Positions 1 to 5,757 of a stretch of 5,757 nt of DNA are shown here, piece by piece. The notes below the pieces were generated by a model. It did no database searches and was not told the origin of the DNA. It saw only the letters and a program-made list of their open reading frames with translations. Location of the stretch: positions 1 to 5,757 of the forward strand of contig JAGTQS010000077.1 of assembly GCA_018397055.1 (NCBI GenBank). The letters are read 5' to 3'. Position 1 is the first letter of the stretch; each line of letters starts with the position of its first letter. A program made the translations under genes and the position numbers. The DNA comes from Candidatus Bathyarchaeota archaeon. Lineage in GTDB: Archaea; Thermoproteota; Bathyarchaeia; Bathyarchaeales; DTEX01.

Positions 1-68
1 ACGACACCATGACAAACATAGTGTGCGGATTAACAAACTTCAGAATAGCAGGAACAATAACTGTCTAA
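1..68. other. Possible gene end at the left edge, unidentified
   Basis: The first 68 bases may belong to a neighbouring gene, but the sequence does not settle which strand. On the plus strand a frame open from base 3 ends at TAA 66-68 and its last residues read NFRIAGTITV, which would pass for a C-terminus. On the minus strand a frame with no stop between base 64 and the left edge reads VIVPAILKFV followed by NPHTMFVMVS, with ATG codons at 19-17 and 10-8, which would pass for a hydrophobic N-terminus. Both are about 21 codons, too short to assign to a family. Only one, or neither, can be real. Confidence 0.2.
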
Positions 69-107
69 AAACAAAGCATAAAACAAACATAACACGCAAA
101 AACTCCC

Positions 108-143
108 AAAAAAATAATTACGACTAAGATCTAATATTTTATT
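108..143 (+). promoter_or_regulatory. A/T-rich promoter-like region before the winged-helix gene
   Basis: An A-run (108-114) followed by TAATTA (115-120), and then TAATATTTTATT (132-143), lie just upstream of the ATG at 155. Either could act as an archaeal TATA element. The first would place a transcription start roughly 10 bases before the ATG; the second is so close that it would imply a leaderless or internally started message. The whole 69-154 stretch is A-rich, so TATA-like strings are expected by chance and the assignment is weak. Confidence 0.25.
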
Positions 144-144
144 C

Positions 145-149
145 AAGGT
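145..149 (+). promoter_or_regulatory. Ribosome binding site AAGGT for the winged-helix gene
   Basis: AAGGT sits five bases before ATG 155 and is complementary to the anti-Shine-Dalgarno end of archaeal 16S rRNA. An in-frame TAA at 125-127 with no other start codon after it makes ATG 155 the only available start. Confidence 0.55.
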
Positions 150-154
150 ATTTT

Positions 155-877
155 ATGTTGAAAAATGGAGCGCACCAAACTTTGAGTGAAGCAAAAATTT
201 TTCCCCGCAGGCTAAGTTTTTCAAAAATTTGCGACATTTTGGTCGGCTACTTGAATGCTGGCGCTGACAACCAGTTTGTAGGCGTAAGTGAAGTTGTTGA
301 AAAATCAAATGTTACCCTTCACAACATTAGTCGAAACAATAATTTCCTGAAAAGCTGGAACTTCGTTGAAGAAAAAGAAAATGAGCCTGGAAAATACAAA
401 CTAAACCGTGAAGCTGCTGAATTCGCATATGCATACAGAATAGACCCAAACGGAGAACAAACAAAACTGATACTTAACAAGATTTTATCCAAAGACCCGG
501 TTTTGACAGCCTTCGTCGAACGAATCCGCCGTGAAAATCTTAGTCGAGACACAGTCTTAATTGAACTTCCAAGAGTCATAGGAGACCTCCGAGCCGACAA
601 GGTTGGTCTCTCAGCCTTTCTGGATATGATGGCCTACGCCTTTAGGCTTGAAGAGCTCTCTGTGACGGGGAAAATCTTGAGGCCGCCTAAGGAAACTCGA
701 AGGACAGTGAGAGCAGCAACGAAAGTAGAGCCTACTGCACCAATAATCACAGCTAAGTCTCCATCTGCAAATATTTCTATAAACCTAACAATAAGCCCTG
801 AAGTAACACCTGAAAAGTTAAAAGAATACATAAAGGCCATACTTGAGGCCTATGCTGAACACTATAAAGAAGAGTAA
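155..877 (+). CDS. Winged-helix domain protein of unknown function
   Basis: I do not recognise a named family. The 240-residue protein has no signal peptide or membrane segment. Residues 20-85 look like a winged helix-turn-helix: a helix around SFSKICDILVGYL, a helix around GVSEVVEKSNV, a likely recognition helix near 54-67 (Leu-His-Asn-Ile-Ser-Arg), and a wing ending in a Gly-Lys-Tyr-Lys-Leu strand near 79-83. Residues 86-170 are mainly helical. Residues 175-205 are rich in Pro, Thr, Ala and basic residues and are probably a flexible linker. The tail (205-236) is a short strand of alternating hydrophobic residues, ISINLTISPE, then an amphipathic helix. That tail resembles the C-terminal strand-helix module of DUF5343-like winged-helix proteins, but this is a resemblance by eye. 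DNA binding is plausible and unproven; a protein-protein adaptor is the main alternative. The gene stands alone, convergent with gatE. Confidence 0.85.
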   Translation: MLKNGAHQTLSEAKIFPRRLSFSKICDILVGYLNAGADNQFVGVSEVVEKSNVTLHNISRNNNFLKSWNFVEEKENEPGKYKLNREAAEFAYAYRIDPNGEQTKLILNKILSKDPVLTAFVERIRRENLSRDTVLIELPRVIGDLRADKVGLSAFLDMMAYAFRLEELSVTGKILRPPKETRRTVRAATKVEPTAPIITAKSPSANISINLTISPEVTPEKLKEYIKAILEAYAEHYKEE

Positions 878-914
878 TTGAAACGTCAGCCAACAGATAT
901 TTCGATCATGCACG

Positions 915-933
915 AAAAAATTAACCTAAAAAA
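915..933 (-). terminator. U-tract terminator after gatE
   Basis: Read on the minus strand, the bases just after the gatE TAA contain two runs of six T (933-928 and 920-915) separated by AGGTTAA. Archaeal RNA polymerase commonly stops at such T-tracts without a hairpin, and I see no strong stem here. The position, 5 to 25 bases past the stop codon, fits the end of the gatDE transcript. Confidence 0.5.
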
Positions 934-937
934 TAGT

Positions 938-2851
938 TTAATGAAGTGACTTTTTTTTCAATTTGGATAATCTTTCCTTAAGAACCGCGTTCACTTGGTC
1001 AGGTTTCACTTTGCCTCGATATTTTTTCATAACGACTCCCATGAGAAATCCTAGTGCACCCTCACCTTTTGTTCTCACCGCATCTTCATTGTTTCTGATT
1101 ATTTCGTCAACAACGTTAGACAGTTCTTGTTCAGAAATTATTGATAATCCTAAGGCCTTGATAGCCTCGGATGGTGAGCTGCTCTCGTTCTTCGTGAGCC
1201 ACGTGATAATTTCTGGAATGGCCTCTTTAGATGTCTTCTCTAAGCCTAGAAGCTCGAAAACTCCTATGAGCTGGTCATCAGTCACTTTGTCAACCTCGAC
1301 TCCGTCACGTTTAAGAGCTTTGAAGGTTTCTGTAAGTGTAGCTGCTATAAAAGTTGGTGAAACCTTTGTTCTCTCAACTAACTCGTCAAATACGGCAACA
1401 TACTCGGAGTCCTGAAGCTGCCTCGCTAACTTCTCGTTCAACCCATACTTTTTAATCAATCTTTCAACCGTTTTTTCCAGCGGTTCTGGAAGCTGTGAAC
1501 GTAGTCGAGAAACATAATCCTTCGAAATCGTAATGGGCGGAACATCCGTCTCAGGATACATTCTGGCAGCACCAGGTCTCGGCCTCATGTACCGCGTTGT
1601 TCCGTCAGGATTCGAACCTCTAGTTTCTTCAGGAACGCCCTTTAAAGCCTCTCGAGCTCTTTCGGTTACCGCACGCAACGCATCAAAGGCGTTTTCTTCA
1701 GTGTCAGCAACCAAAACAAAGGCGTCTTGCTGTTCAACTTTCAATATCCGTTTTATTAGACAAAGTTCGTCTTCTGCTAAACCATATGATGCAATCTCGT
1801 CAGAATGAATGATGCCGCCAACTCGACCCCAAAACCTCGCCCTGTCAGCCATTTCAGTTCCTAGCCTCAGGTTAGGAATCAACTCTTTACCGAGAAGACC
1901 GGAAAATTTTGGCAATTTCACTGCAAAAACTTTTTTGCCTTGACCGATGGCCTTTTGGATGACGCGGCATCCGGTTTTTGCTAAATCAGACGTTACATCG
2001 GCAGAATCGTCTCTTATTTCGTCCTCGCTTAGTCCACGCTTTTTCAGCTCGTCTCTTATGCTGAGAAGGCTGAGTTGACGTTGAACCTCAAATTCAACAA
2101 TTTGCGAAATAAGGTCTAGCTCTTGAACGCCTTTAATCTCAATCAAGGCGCCGTCGCTGATTGACACGTTAAGGTCTTGTCGGATTGTCCCGATTCCACG
2201 TTTAACCCTTCGCGTAGCTCGCAGAATACGCCCAATTGCGTAGGCAACTTTCCTTGCTTCCTCAGGCGAGTATATAACTGGCCCTGTTGTCACCTCGATG
2301 AGGGGAACACAAAGCCGGTCGATGCGGTAACGAACCGTTAAGCCGTCTGCTCCAGTCTTCCGCGCAGCGTCCTCTTCTAAGCTTATGTGCTGAATGGGAA
2401 CTGTTTTTCCATCAACAACAATTGAGCCGTTCATCCCGACAACGCATGTTCGCTGAAAGCCCGTTGTGTTCGAACCGTCAATCACAACTTTCCGCATCAC
2501 ATGAACCTCGTCAACCGGCTCCGCGCTTGTCATCAGAGAAACCAAAAGGGCAGTTTCCAAAGCTTCACGGTTCAGCTCGTGCGGAGGCTCCTCGTCCATC
2601 TCCACAAGACACGAAGTTTTGCTGTCTGCCTCGTACAGGATTTTAACTCCCTTCAGAAACTCAAAATATGCAGCTGGATCAGTTTGCCCCAGTTCGCTTT
2701 GAGTCGGCCTTAGCCTTCGCAGAAACGTTATCTCAGGTTCTCCTTTGAAAAGGTCAGGCTTACATGCGCAGAACAGCTTCTCTTTAGTGGCGAGCTGCTG
2801 GTGACACTCCAAGCCTACTTTTAAGCCCACGGCGGAAAAATCAACCTTCAT
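938..2851 (-). CDS. gatE: Glu-tRNA(Gln) amidotransferase subunit E (GatE)
   Basis: GatE is the tRNA-binding, kinase and transamidase subunit of the archaeal cytoplasmic GatDE complex. It activates the gamma-carboxylate of Glu mischarged on tRNA(Gln) and amidates it with ammonia from GatD. The 637-residue length is normal for the family. The N-terminal cradle begins with KVGLECHQQLATKEKLFCAC (11-30), including the Cys pair, and continues with DGSNTTGFQRT (125-135), HISLEEDAARK (155-165), IRQDLNVSI (223-231) and EIKGVQELDL (238-247). The GatE-specific insert related to bacterial AspRS (GAD domain) spans about 285-410. The signature RYMRPRPGAARMYPETDVPP (420-439) follows, then a helical region and a YqeY-type tail (about 500-632). 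An in-frame TGA two codons upstream and a GGAG 11 bases before ATG 2851 fix the start. It lies 27 bases after gatD. No frameshift or missing motif was seen. Confidence 0.97.
   Translation of the reverse strand: MKVDFSAVGLKVGLECHQQLATKEKLFCACKPDLFKGEPEITFLRRLRPTQSELGQTDPAAYFEFLKGVKILYEADSKTSCLVEMDEEPPHELNREALETALLVSLMTSAEPVDEVHVMRKVVIDGSNTTGFQRTCVVGMNGSIVVDGKTVPIQHISLEEDAARKTGADGLTVRYRIDRLCVPLIEVTTGPVIYSPEEARKVAYAIGRILRATRRVKRGIGTIRQDLNVSISDGALIEIKGVQELDLISQIVEFEVQRQLSLLSIRDELKKRGLSEDEIRDDSADVTSDLAKTGCRVIQKAIGQGKKVFAVKLPKFSGLLGKELIPNLRLGTEMADRARFWGRVGGIIHSDEIASYGLAEDELCLIKRILKVEQQDAFVLVADTEENAFDALRAVTERAREALKGVPEETRGSNPDGTTRYMRPRPGAARMYPETDVPPITISKDYVSRLRSQLPEPLEKTVERLIKKYGLNEKLARQLQDSEYVAVFDELVERTKVSPTFIAATLTETFKALKRDGVEVDKVTDDQLIGVFELLGLEKTSKEAIPEIITWLTKNESSSPSEAIKALGLSIISEQELSNVVDEIIRNNEDAVRTKGEGALGFLMGVVMKKYRGKVKPDQVNAVLKERLSKLKKKSLH
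951..958 (+). terminator. T8 tract, likely terminator for the plus-strand gene
   Basis: A run of eight T on the plus strand lies 74 bases past the stop of the winged-helix gene. It falls inside the last codons of gatE, where the opposite strand encodes a Lys-Lys-Lys stretch. Archaeal termination on T-tracts makes it a reasonable stop for the convergent transcript. The poly-Lys coding could also produce the run by chance. Confidence 0.4.
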
Positions 2852-2863
2852 ATTTCATCGTTC

Positions 2864-2867
2864 TCCA
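2864..2867 (-). promoter_or_regulatory. gatE: Ribosome binding site GGAG for gatE
   Basis: On the minus strand, GGAG in the 27-base gatD-gatE gap lies 11 bases before ATG 2851, a slightly long spacing. A closer ATG in another frame (2858-2856) ends after five codons at a TGA, so it is not the gatE start. Confidence 0.5.
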
Positions 2868-2878
2868 AAAATTCACAT

Positions 2879-4201
2879 TCAGTTCGTGTCAACCGTCCTT
2901 GAGGAGATTTCATAGGCCAAATTCGTTGCTAAAAGATCTTTGGCTTTTTCTTTATCCTGAGTCTGCCCTAAAATCCACATAATCTTGACAAGAGCGGTCT
3001 CCGCAAGCATGTCTTGAAGCGGAACTACTCCCATCGCAACCAAGTCTCGACCTGTGGTGTAAACGTTCATGTTCACCCTTCCCCAAATGCACTGCGAAGC
3101 CATGGCTACTAACACGCCTTTTTCAATAGCTTTTTTGATGCTGTGAAAAATGGCTTGGCGAACGTGACCAAGCCCGGTTCCTTCGATAATGATGCCTTTG
3201 TAGCCAGCCTCAACGTGCCAGTCGATGATTTTCGAATCCATTCCGGGATAAAACTTTATCAACGCGACTTTTTCTTCGAACTTAGGTTGCAAAATGAGGC
3301 TCTTTTCCTTGTCTCGTTTCAGGTAATCGTCTGTCAACTTGACTATTTGGCCGTCTAAAACTTTCGCAATTGGCTGAGCGTTAACTGTTTTAAAGGCGTC
3401 CCTTCGGCTTGTATGAAGTTTTCTCACCTTCGTTCCTCGATGCAGAACTATGGATTCGTCGGATATTGTCTCATGCATGGCAACAACAACCTCGGCGAAC
3501 GGCGCCTTGGCTGCTGCTGAAACAGCTCCGATAAGGTTTGAAGCTGCGTCTGAGCTCGGTCTGTCTTCTGACCTTTGTGCCCCCACGAGGACAACTGGCA
3601 CAGGAAGATTTCGAAGCGCAAAACTTAGAGCCGCCGCAGTATAGCCCATTGTGTCTGTGCCGTGCGTCACAACGACCCCGTCTACTCCTTGGGAAATGTG
3701 CTCTGCAACCGTCACAGCGAGTTTTGACCAATGTTTAGGCGTCAAATCTTCGCTGAAGACGCTGAAAAGTATCTGCGTATCTATCGCCGCAACGTCGGAA
3801 AGTTCAGGTACAATGCTGTAAAGGTCGCTTGCTGAAATTGCAGGCCTGACAGCGCCTGTTCTGTAGTCAACTCTGCTCGCGATTGTTCCCCCAGTGCTGA
3901 TAATCGAGACTTTTGGAAGACCTGGTTTCTGAGCGGGTAATGCTGGCGGAGTGAAGGCGGGCGCTTTCTCGACGCCTATTTTTGTAACTTTGGTTTCTTC
4001 GGTTACTTCAACTCCGATGTTGTACCCTGATCTTATTTTGATTACGATGTGCTTGTCGTCTCCAAGTTCAGAACGTGGAATAAGTATTCCTTCATATGTG
4101 ATGTCGCCTTTGTTTATGCGGATGAGGTCGCCTACTTGGACTTTTGATTTTACGAGGACGTCTAGAACTCTTCCTTTGTAACCTGAAAGACTCTCATTCA
4201 T
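2879..4201 (-). CDS. gatD: Glu-tRNA(Gln) amidotransferase subunit D (GatD)
   Basis: GatD is the asparaginase-like glutaminase subunit that releases ammonia from an amide donor and channels it to GatE. The 440-residue length fits the family. Residues 1-80 form the GatD-specific N-terminal domain (GDLIRI, then the Tyr-Glu-Gly-Ile-Leu-Ile-Pro-Arg strand), followed by a Pro/Ala-rich linker (80-97). The type I asparaginase core starts with STGGTIASRVDY (102-113), placing the first catalytic Thr at 106. VVTHGTDTMGYTAAAL (177-192) supplies Thr182 and Asp183. The Lys of the RKLHTSRRDAF motif (Lys261) completes the usual Thr-Thr-Asp-Lys set. The C-terminal domain carries IIIEGTGLGH (337-346) and SQCIWGRVNMNVY (369-381). 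The N-terminal domain, and gatE directly downstream, separate it from a free L-asparaginase. ATG 4201 is the first start after an in-frame TAG, with GGAAG nine bases upstream. Confidence 0.97.
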   Translation of the reverse strand: MNESLSGYKGRVLDVLVKSKVQVGDLIRINKGDITYEGILIPRSELGDDKHIVIKIRSGYNIGVEVTEETKVTKIGVEKAPAFTPPALPAQKPGLPKVSIISTGGTIASRVDYRTGAVRPAISASDLYSIVPELSDVAAIDTQILFSVFSEDLTPKHWSKLAVTVAEHISQGVDGVVVTHGTDTMGYTAAALSFALRNLPVPVVLVGAQRSEDRPSSDAASNLIGAVSAAAKAPFAEVVVAMHETISDESIVLHRGTKVRKLHTSRRDAFKTVNAQPIAKVLDGQIVKLTDDYLKRDKEKSLILQPKFEEKVALIKFYPGMDSKIIDWHVEAGYKGIIIEGTGLGHVRQAIFHSIKKAIEKGVLVAMASQCIWGRVNMNVYTTGRDLVAMGVVPLQDMLAETALVKIMWILGQTQDKEKAKDLLATNLAYEISSRTVDTN

Positions 4202-4270
4202 TTTTCTAATCTTCCGTCGTATTACGGACTAAGTATTCTGAATATTGGATATGTTATTCCTATGCTGAAT

Positions 4271-4291
4271 AAAAAGGTTCGAGTCTAAAAA
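4271..4291 (-). terminator. Two T5 tracts after transketolase; one also TATA-like for gatD
   Basis: Read on the minus strand, the bases after the transketolase TGA (4297-4295) contain TTTTT at 4291-4287 and again at 4275-4271. They may end the transketolase message. The second sits in CCTTTTTATTC (4277-4267), which could equally be a TATA element for a separate gatDE promoter, giving a leader of about 40 bases. The tracts are short and the two readings cannot be separated here. Confidence 0.3.
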
Positions 4292-4294
4292 GTC

Positions 4295-5197
4295 TCAACC
4301 TATTATGTTTTTAACCGTTTTAACTATGCCATCTGCGTCTATTCCTTGCTCTGCAAGAAGCATCTCAGGCGGTCCGGAATGTGGCATTTTCCTAACAGCA
4401 AGTATAGTTGGCCGTAATCCCAATGTGGCGACGGCTTCTCCGATTCCTCCCTCTGGATAATGGTCTTCAACAGTTACGATATGCCCAGTTTCTTTAGCAG
4501 CCTTAGTTAAGGTTGCTACGTCTAAGGGTTTAACAGAGTAACAGTCTATAACCCTAACAGCAATGTTGTCTCGTGCAAGAATTTCATGCGCCTTCAAGGC
4601 TTCGTGAAGGGTGACGCCGGCTGCAACAATTGTCGCTTTGTCATTTTCTGTTTGCCTAAGAACCTTGGAGCCGCCGATGTGGAACTCCTCTGCGTTGTCA
4701 TAGATCACGGGAGTCGAGGGTCTCGTGGTCCTAAGGTACGAAATGCCCCGGTAATTAGCCATCAGGCACGTAAGTTTTTCGCTGCTTACGGCGTCACATG
4801 GGTAGAGAACTACGCTGTTGATTATGGCCCGGAACATCGCTAAATCCTCAAGCCCCATCTGAGAAGGCCCGTCCTCGCCAATTGAGGTTCCTGCGTGAGA
4901 ACCTGTGACTTTCAGGTTTGCTCTTGAATACGAAGCCATCCTGAACTGATCGTAAGCTCGAGACAAGAAGCATGCGAAGCTTGAAAGGAACACGTGTAAG
5001 CCGTGAGTCTGCAACCCAACCGCTATGCTGACCATGTTCTGTTCAGCTATGAAACACTGAAGGCTCCGTTGGGGGAACTCCTCGAAAAAGTTGATGGTGA
5101 ACGTGGAATTTTGGACGTCGCCGTCAAGAACCACCATGTTTTTATCCATTTTTCCCAGCTTTTGTAAAGCCTTGCCATATGCTGCTCTGGTTGCCAC
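4295..5197 (-). CDS. Transketolase C-terminal half (pyrimidine and C-terminal domains)
   Basis: This is the part downstream of the nonsense codon that could be translated alone. From GTG 5197 it gives 300 residues resembling the eukaryotic-type transketolase. ATR (2-4) holds the Arg that binds substrate phosphate. GDVQNSTF (26-33) carries the conserved Ser. AEQNMVSIAVG (51-61) has the Glu that activates thiamine diphosphate. SFACFLSRAYDQFR (73-86) supplies the aromatic pocket for the pyrimidine ring. GSHAGTSIGEDGPSQMGLED (99-118) holds the conserved His and Asp. YLRTTRP (154-160) has a second phosphate-binding Arg. The C-terminal domain (about 180-300) includes VEDHYPEGGIGEA. GTG 5197 is the only ATG, GTG or TTG between the TAA and this domain, and I see no convincing ribosome binding site before it, so in the original gene it is probably an internal Val codon. 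Standing alone, it would match the C-subunit of split archaeal transketolases. Confidence 0.75.
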   Translation of the reverse strand: MATRAAYGKALQKLGKMDKNMVVLDGDVQNSTFTINFFEEFPQRSLQCFIAEQNMVSIAVGLQTHGLHVFLSSFACFLSRAYDQFRMASYSRANLKVTGSHAGTSIGEDGPSQMGLEDLAMFRAIINSVVLYPCDAVSSEKLTCLMANYRGISYLRTTRPSTPVIYDNAEEFHIGGSKVLRQTENDKATIVAAGVTLHEALKAHEILARDNIAVRVIDCYSVKPLDVATLTKAAKETGHIVTVEDHYPEGGIGEAVATLGLRPTILAVRKMPHSGPPEMLLAEQGIDADGIVKTVKNIIG

Positions 5198-5398
5198 TTT
5201 TTCGCCCAGTTTATAGTTTGTCTCAATCGAAAATTTTTGCTCGGAATTGCACGGCAGTACGGCTGCTTTGACAAAATTTGACGGCTCATAATGAATATTC
5301 TTAATTCCAGGTGTTAACTCGTTTTCAGCTCTTATCTGCTCTTCTTTTGTTAAGGGTCTTCCATGTCGTCCATCAGCGTTCTCGAGGAAGCTGACGCC
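5198..5398 (-). other. Transketolase inter-domain linker, open but without a start codon
   Basis: These 67 codons join the two halves in the same frame and contain no stop. They begin GVSFLEN, pass through GRHGRPLTKEE with the conserved linker His, and end NYKLGEK. Intact transketolases have this region at the same place and nearly the same length. If translation ends at the TAA and resumes at GTG 5197, this segment, including the active-site His, is made in neither product. Confidence 0.8.
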
Positions 5399-5401
5399 TT
5401 A
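5399..5401 (-). other. In-frame TAA at the Lys/Arg position of the KG[KR]G motif
   Basis: The minus strand reads AAG GGT TAA GGC GTC, translated Lys-Gly-stop-Gly-Val. Relatives have Lys or Arg at this codon. AAA to TAA needs one transversion. gatE and the winged-helix gene both end in TAA at their expected lengths, which argues that TAA keeps its usual meaning in this genome. Confidence 0.85.
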
Positions 5402-5757
5402 ACCCTTCACTGTCTTTGCAACGATGAAAGAAGGCCTGTTCGATGCTTTGGCCTTGCTGAAGGCTTCTAAAAGGTCTCTAACATCGTGACCGTTGCAGAC
5501 GAAAACGTCCCAGTCAAAGGCTGCAATCCTCTTAGCATACGCGTCCACTTGCCACTCATACAACGTAGGTCCACTTTGCCCAAGCCTATTCACATCAACA
5601 ACAGCAGTTAAATTCGAAAGTCCCCGTCGACCTGCAAAGTTGATTGCCTCCCACACTGAGCCTTCAGCCATCTCCCCGTCGCCCAAAAGAACGTAGACTC
5701 TACGATTTATGTTGTGCAACTTTTTTGCATATGCCATGCCCACGCCGATAGCTAAGA
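5399..5757 (-). CDS. Transketolase N-terminal half (thiamine diphosphate domain), partial at both ends
   Basis: The frame is open to the right edge of the window, so the true start lies outside. The first visible residues, LAIGVGMAYAKKL, match the G-rich helix before the cofactor site. The thiamine diphosphate and Mg2+ motif follows: GDGEMAEGSVWEA, with the distal Asn in DVNRLGQS about 30 residues on. The next segment, AFDWDVFVCNGHDV then FIVAKTVKG, is typical of the end of this domain. A GTG at 5743 lies inside the conserved GVGMAY segment and is not a credible start. The product stops at TAA 5401-5399 and so lacks the linker with its conserved His. Split archaeal and bacterial N-subunits normally extend well past this point through the KGKGVSF and HGK motifs, so this is a truncation and not an ordinary N-subunit. 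Confidence 0.85.
   Translation of the reverse strand, partial: LAIGVGMAYAKKLHNINRRVYVLLGDGEMAEGSVWEAINFAGRRGLSNLTAVVDVNRLGQSGPTLYEWQVDAYAKRIAAFDWDVFVCNGHDVRDLLEAFSKAKASNRPSFIVAKTVKG

Larger units (their letters stand above)
4295..5757 (-). pseudogene. tkt: Full-length-type transketolase gene interrupted by an in-frame TAA; 5' end outside the window
   Basis: Transketolase moves two-carbon ketol units between sugar phosphates in the non-oxidative pentose phosphate pathway, using thiamine diphosphate. One reading frame runs from the right edge to the TGA at 4297-4295 and is broken only by TAA at 5401-5399. The residues on either side read KTVKG-stop-GVSFLEN, which matches the continuous KG[KR]GVSF-type motif of intact transketolases. 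The 67 codons from the TAA to VATRAAYGKAL contain the conserved His of HGRPL and the YKLGEK segment seen in human-type one-piece enzymes. There is no second stop, indel or loss of an active-site residue. The layout matches a single-chain enzyme of roughly 620 residues, with about the first 120 outside the window. 'Pseudogene' is a working label: a base error, readthrough or a functional split gene are all possible. Confidence 0.8.

Noticed and set aside
963..1415. Long plus-strand open frames opposite gatE and gatD (for example 963-1415, 1533-1808, 3951-4181).
   Set aside because: They lie wholly antisense to strongly conserved genes, have no recognisable domains, and are the expected by-product of the sense codon usage.
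2879..4201. Annotating this gene as a stand-alone L-asparaginase.
   Set aside because: The extra N-terminal domain of about 80 residues and gatE 27 bases downstream identify it as GatD.
5366..5368. Arg in place of the Trp of the transketolase WHGKP motif (GRHGRPL), taken as a second sign of gene decay.
   Set aside because: Only the His is widely conserved; as I recall the family, the preceding residue varies (other residues occur in the yeast and E. coli enzymes). Arg here is not evidence of damage.
5399..5401. Selenocysteine or pyrrolysine recoding at the transketolase stop.
   Set aside because: The codon is TAA, whereas Sec uses TGA and Pyl uses TAG, and relatives have Lys or Arg at this site.
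5399..5743. Reading the N-terminal transketolase piece as an ordinary split-type N-subunit starting at GTG 5743.
   Set aside because: GTG 5743 lies inside the conserved GVGMAY segment, the frame is open to the window edge, and genuine N-subunits extend beyond the KGKG motif where this one stops.
1..5757. CRISPR arrays, insertion sequences, tRNA or rRNA genes, phage or defence genes.
   Set aside because: No regularly spaced repeats, terminal inverted repeats, transposase motifs or cloverleaf-like segments were seen, and the gene space is almost filled by housekeeping genes.

Overview
The window looks like a piece of an archaeal chromosome. The strongest evidence is an adjacent gatD–gatE pair, the two subunits of the Glu-tRNA(Gln) amidotransferase found only in Archaea. 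Short U-tract terminators and GGAG/AAGGT-type ribosome binding sites fit this. The moderate base composition, the winged-helix protein and the one-piece, eukaryote-like transketolase suggest an uncultured TACK-type archaeon such as a Bathyarchaeia member, but that lineage call is inference.

Layout, left to right. Bases 1-154 are a short A-rich leader; a gene end may lie at the extreme left edge, but it is too short to identify. One plus-strand gene (155-877) encodes a 240-residue winged-helix protein of unknown function. It converges on a minus-strand block, with U-tracts for both directions packed into about 45 bases around 915-958. The minus-strand block, in transcription order, is transketolase (runs in from beyond the right edge and ends at 4295), gatD (4201-2879) and gatE (2851-938). 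gatD and gatE are 27 bases apart and almost certainly form one transcript. A 93-base gap with T-tracts separates transketolase from gatD, so co-transcription there is uncertain.

The main anomaly is in the transketolase. Reading the minus strand from the right edge, the thiamine-diphosphate-binding half ends in ...KTVKG, then a TAA (5401-5399), and the same frame continues as GVSFLEN...HGRPL and on through the complete pyrimidine and C-terminal domains. There is no second stop and no frameshift. The TAA sits where other transketolases have Lys or Arg in the KG[KR]G motif. The linker after it is 67 codons, against 68 residues at the same place in human transketolase as I recall it. This is therefore one full-length transketolase gene cut by a single nonsense codon, not two ordinary split-subunit genes. 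It could be an assembly or sequencing error, a recent nonsense mutation, stop readthrough, or a newly split two-chain enzyme restarting at GTG 5197. TAA and TGA end the neighbouring genes normally, so general reassignment of TAA is unlikely.

Functionally, gatDE supplies Gln-tRNA(Gln) by transamidation and transketolase belongs to the non-oxidative pentose phosphate pathway. Nothing in the sequence ties these two jobs together beyond shared orientation.
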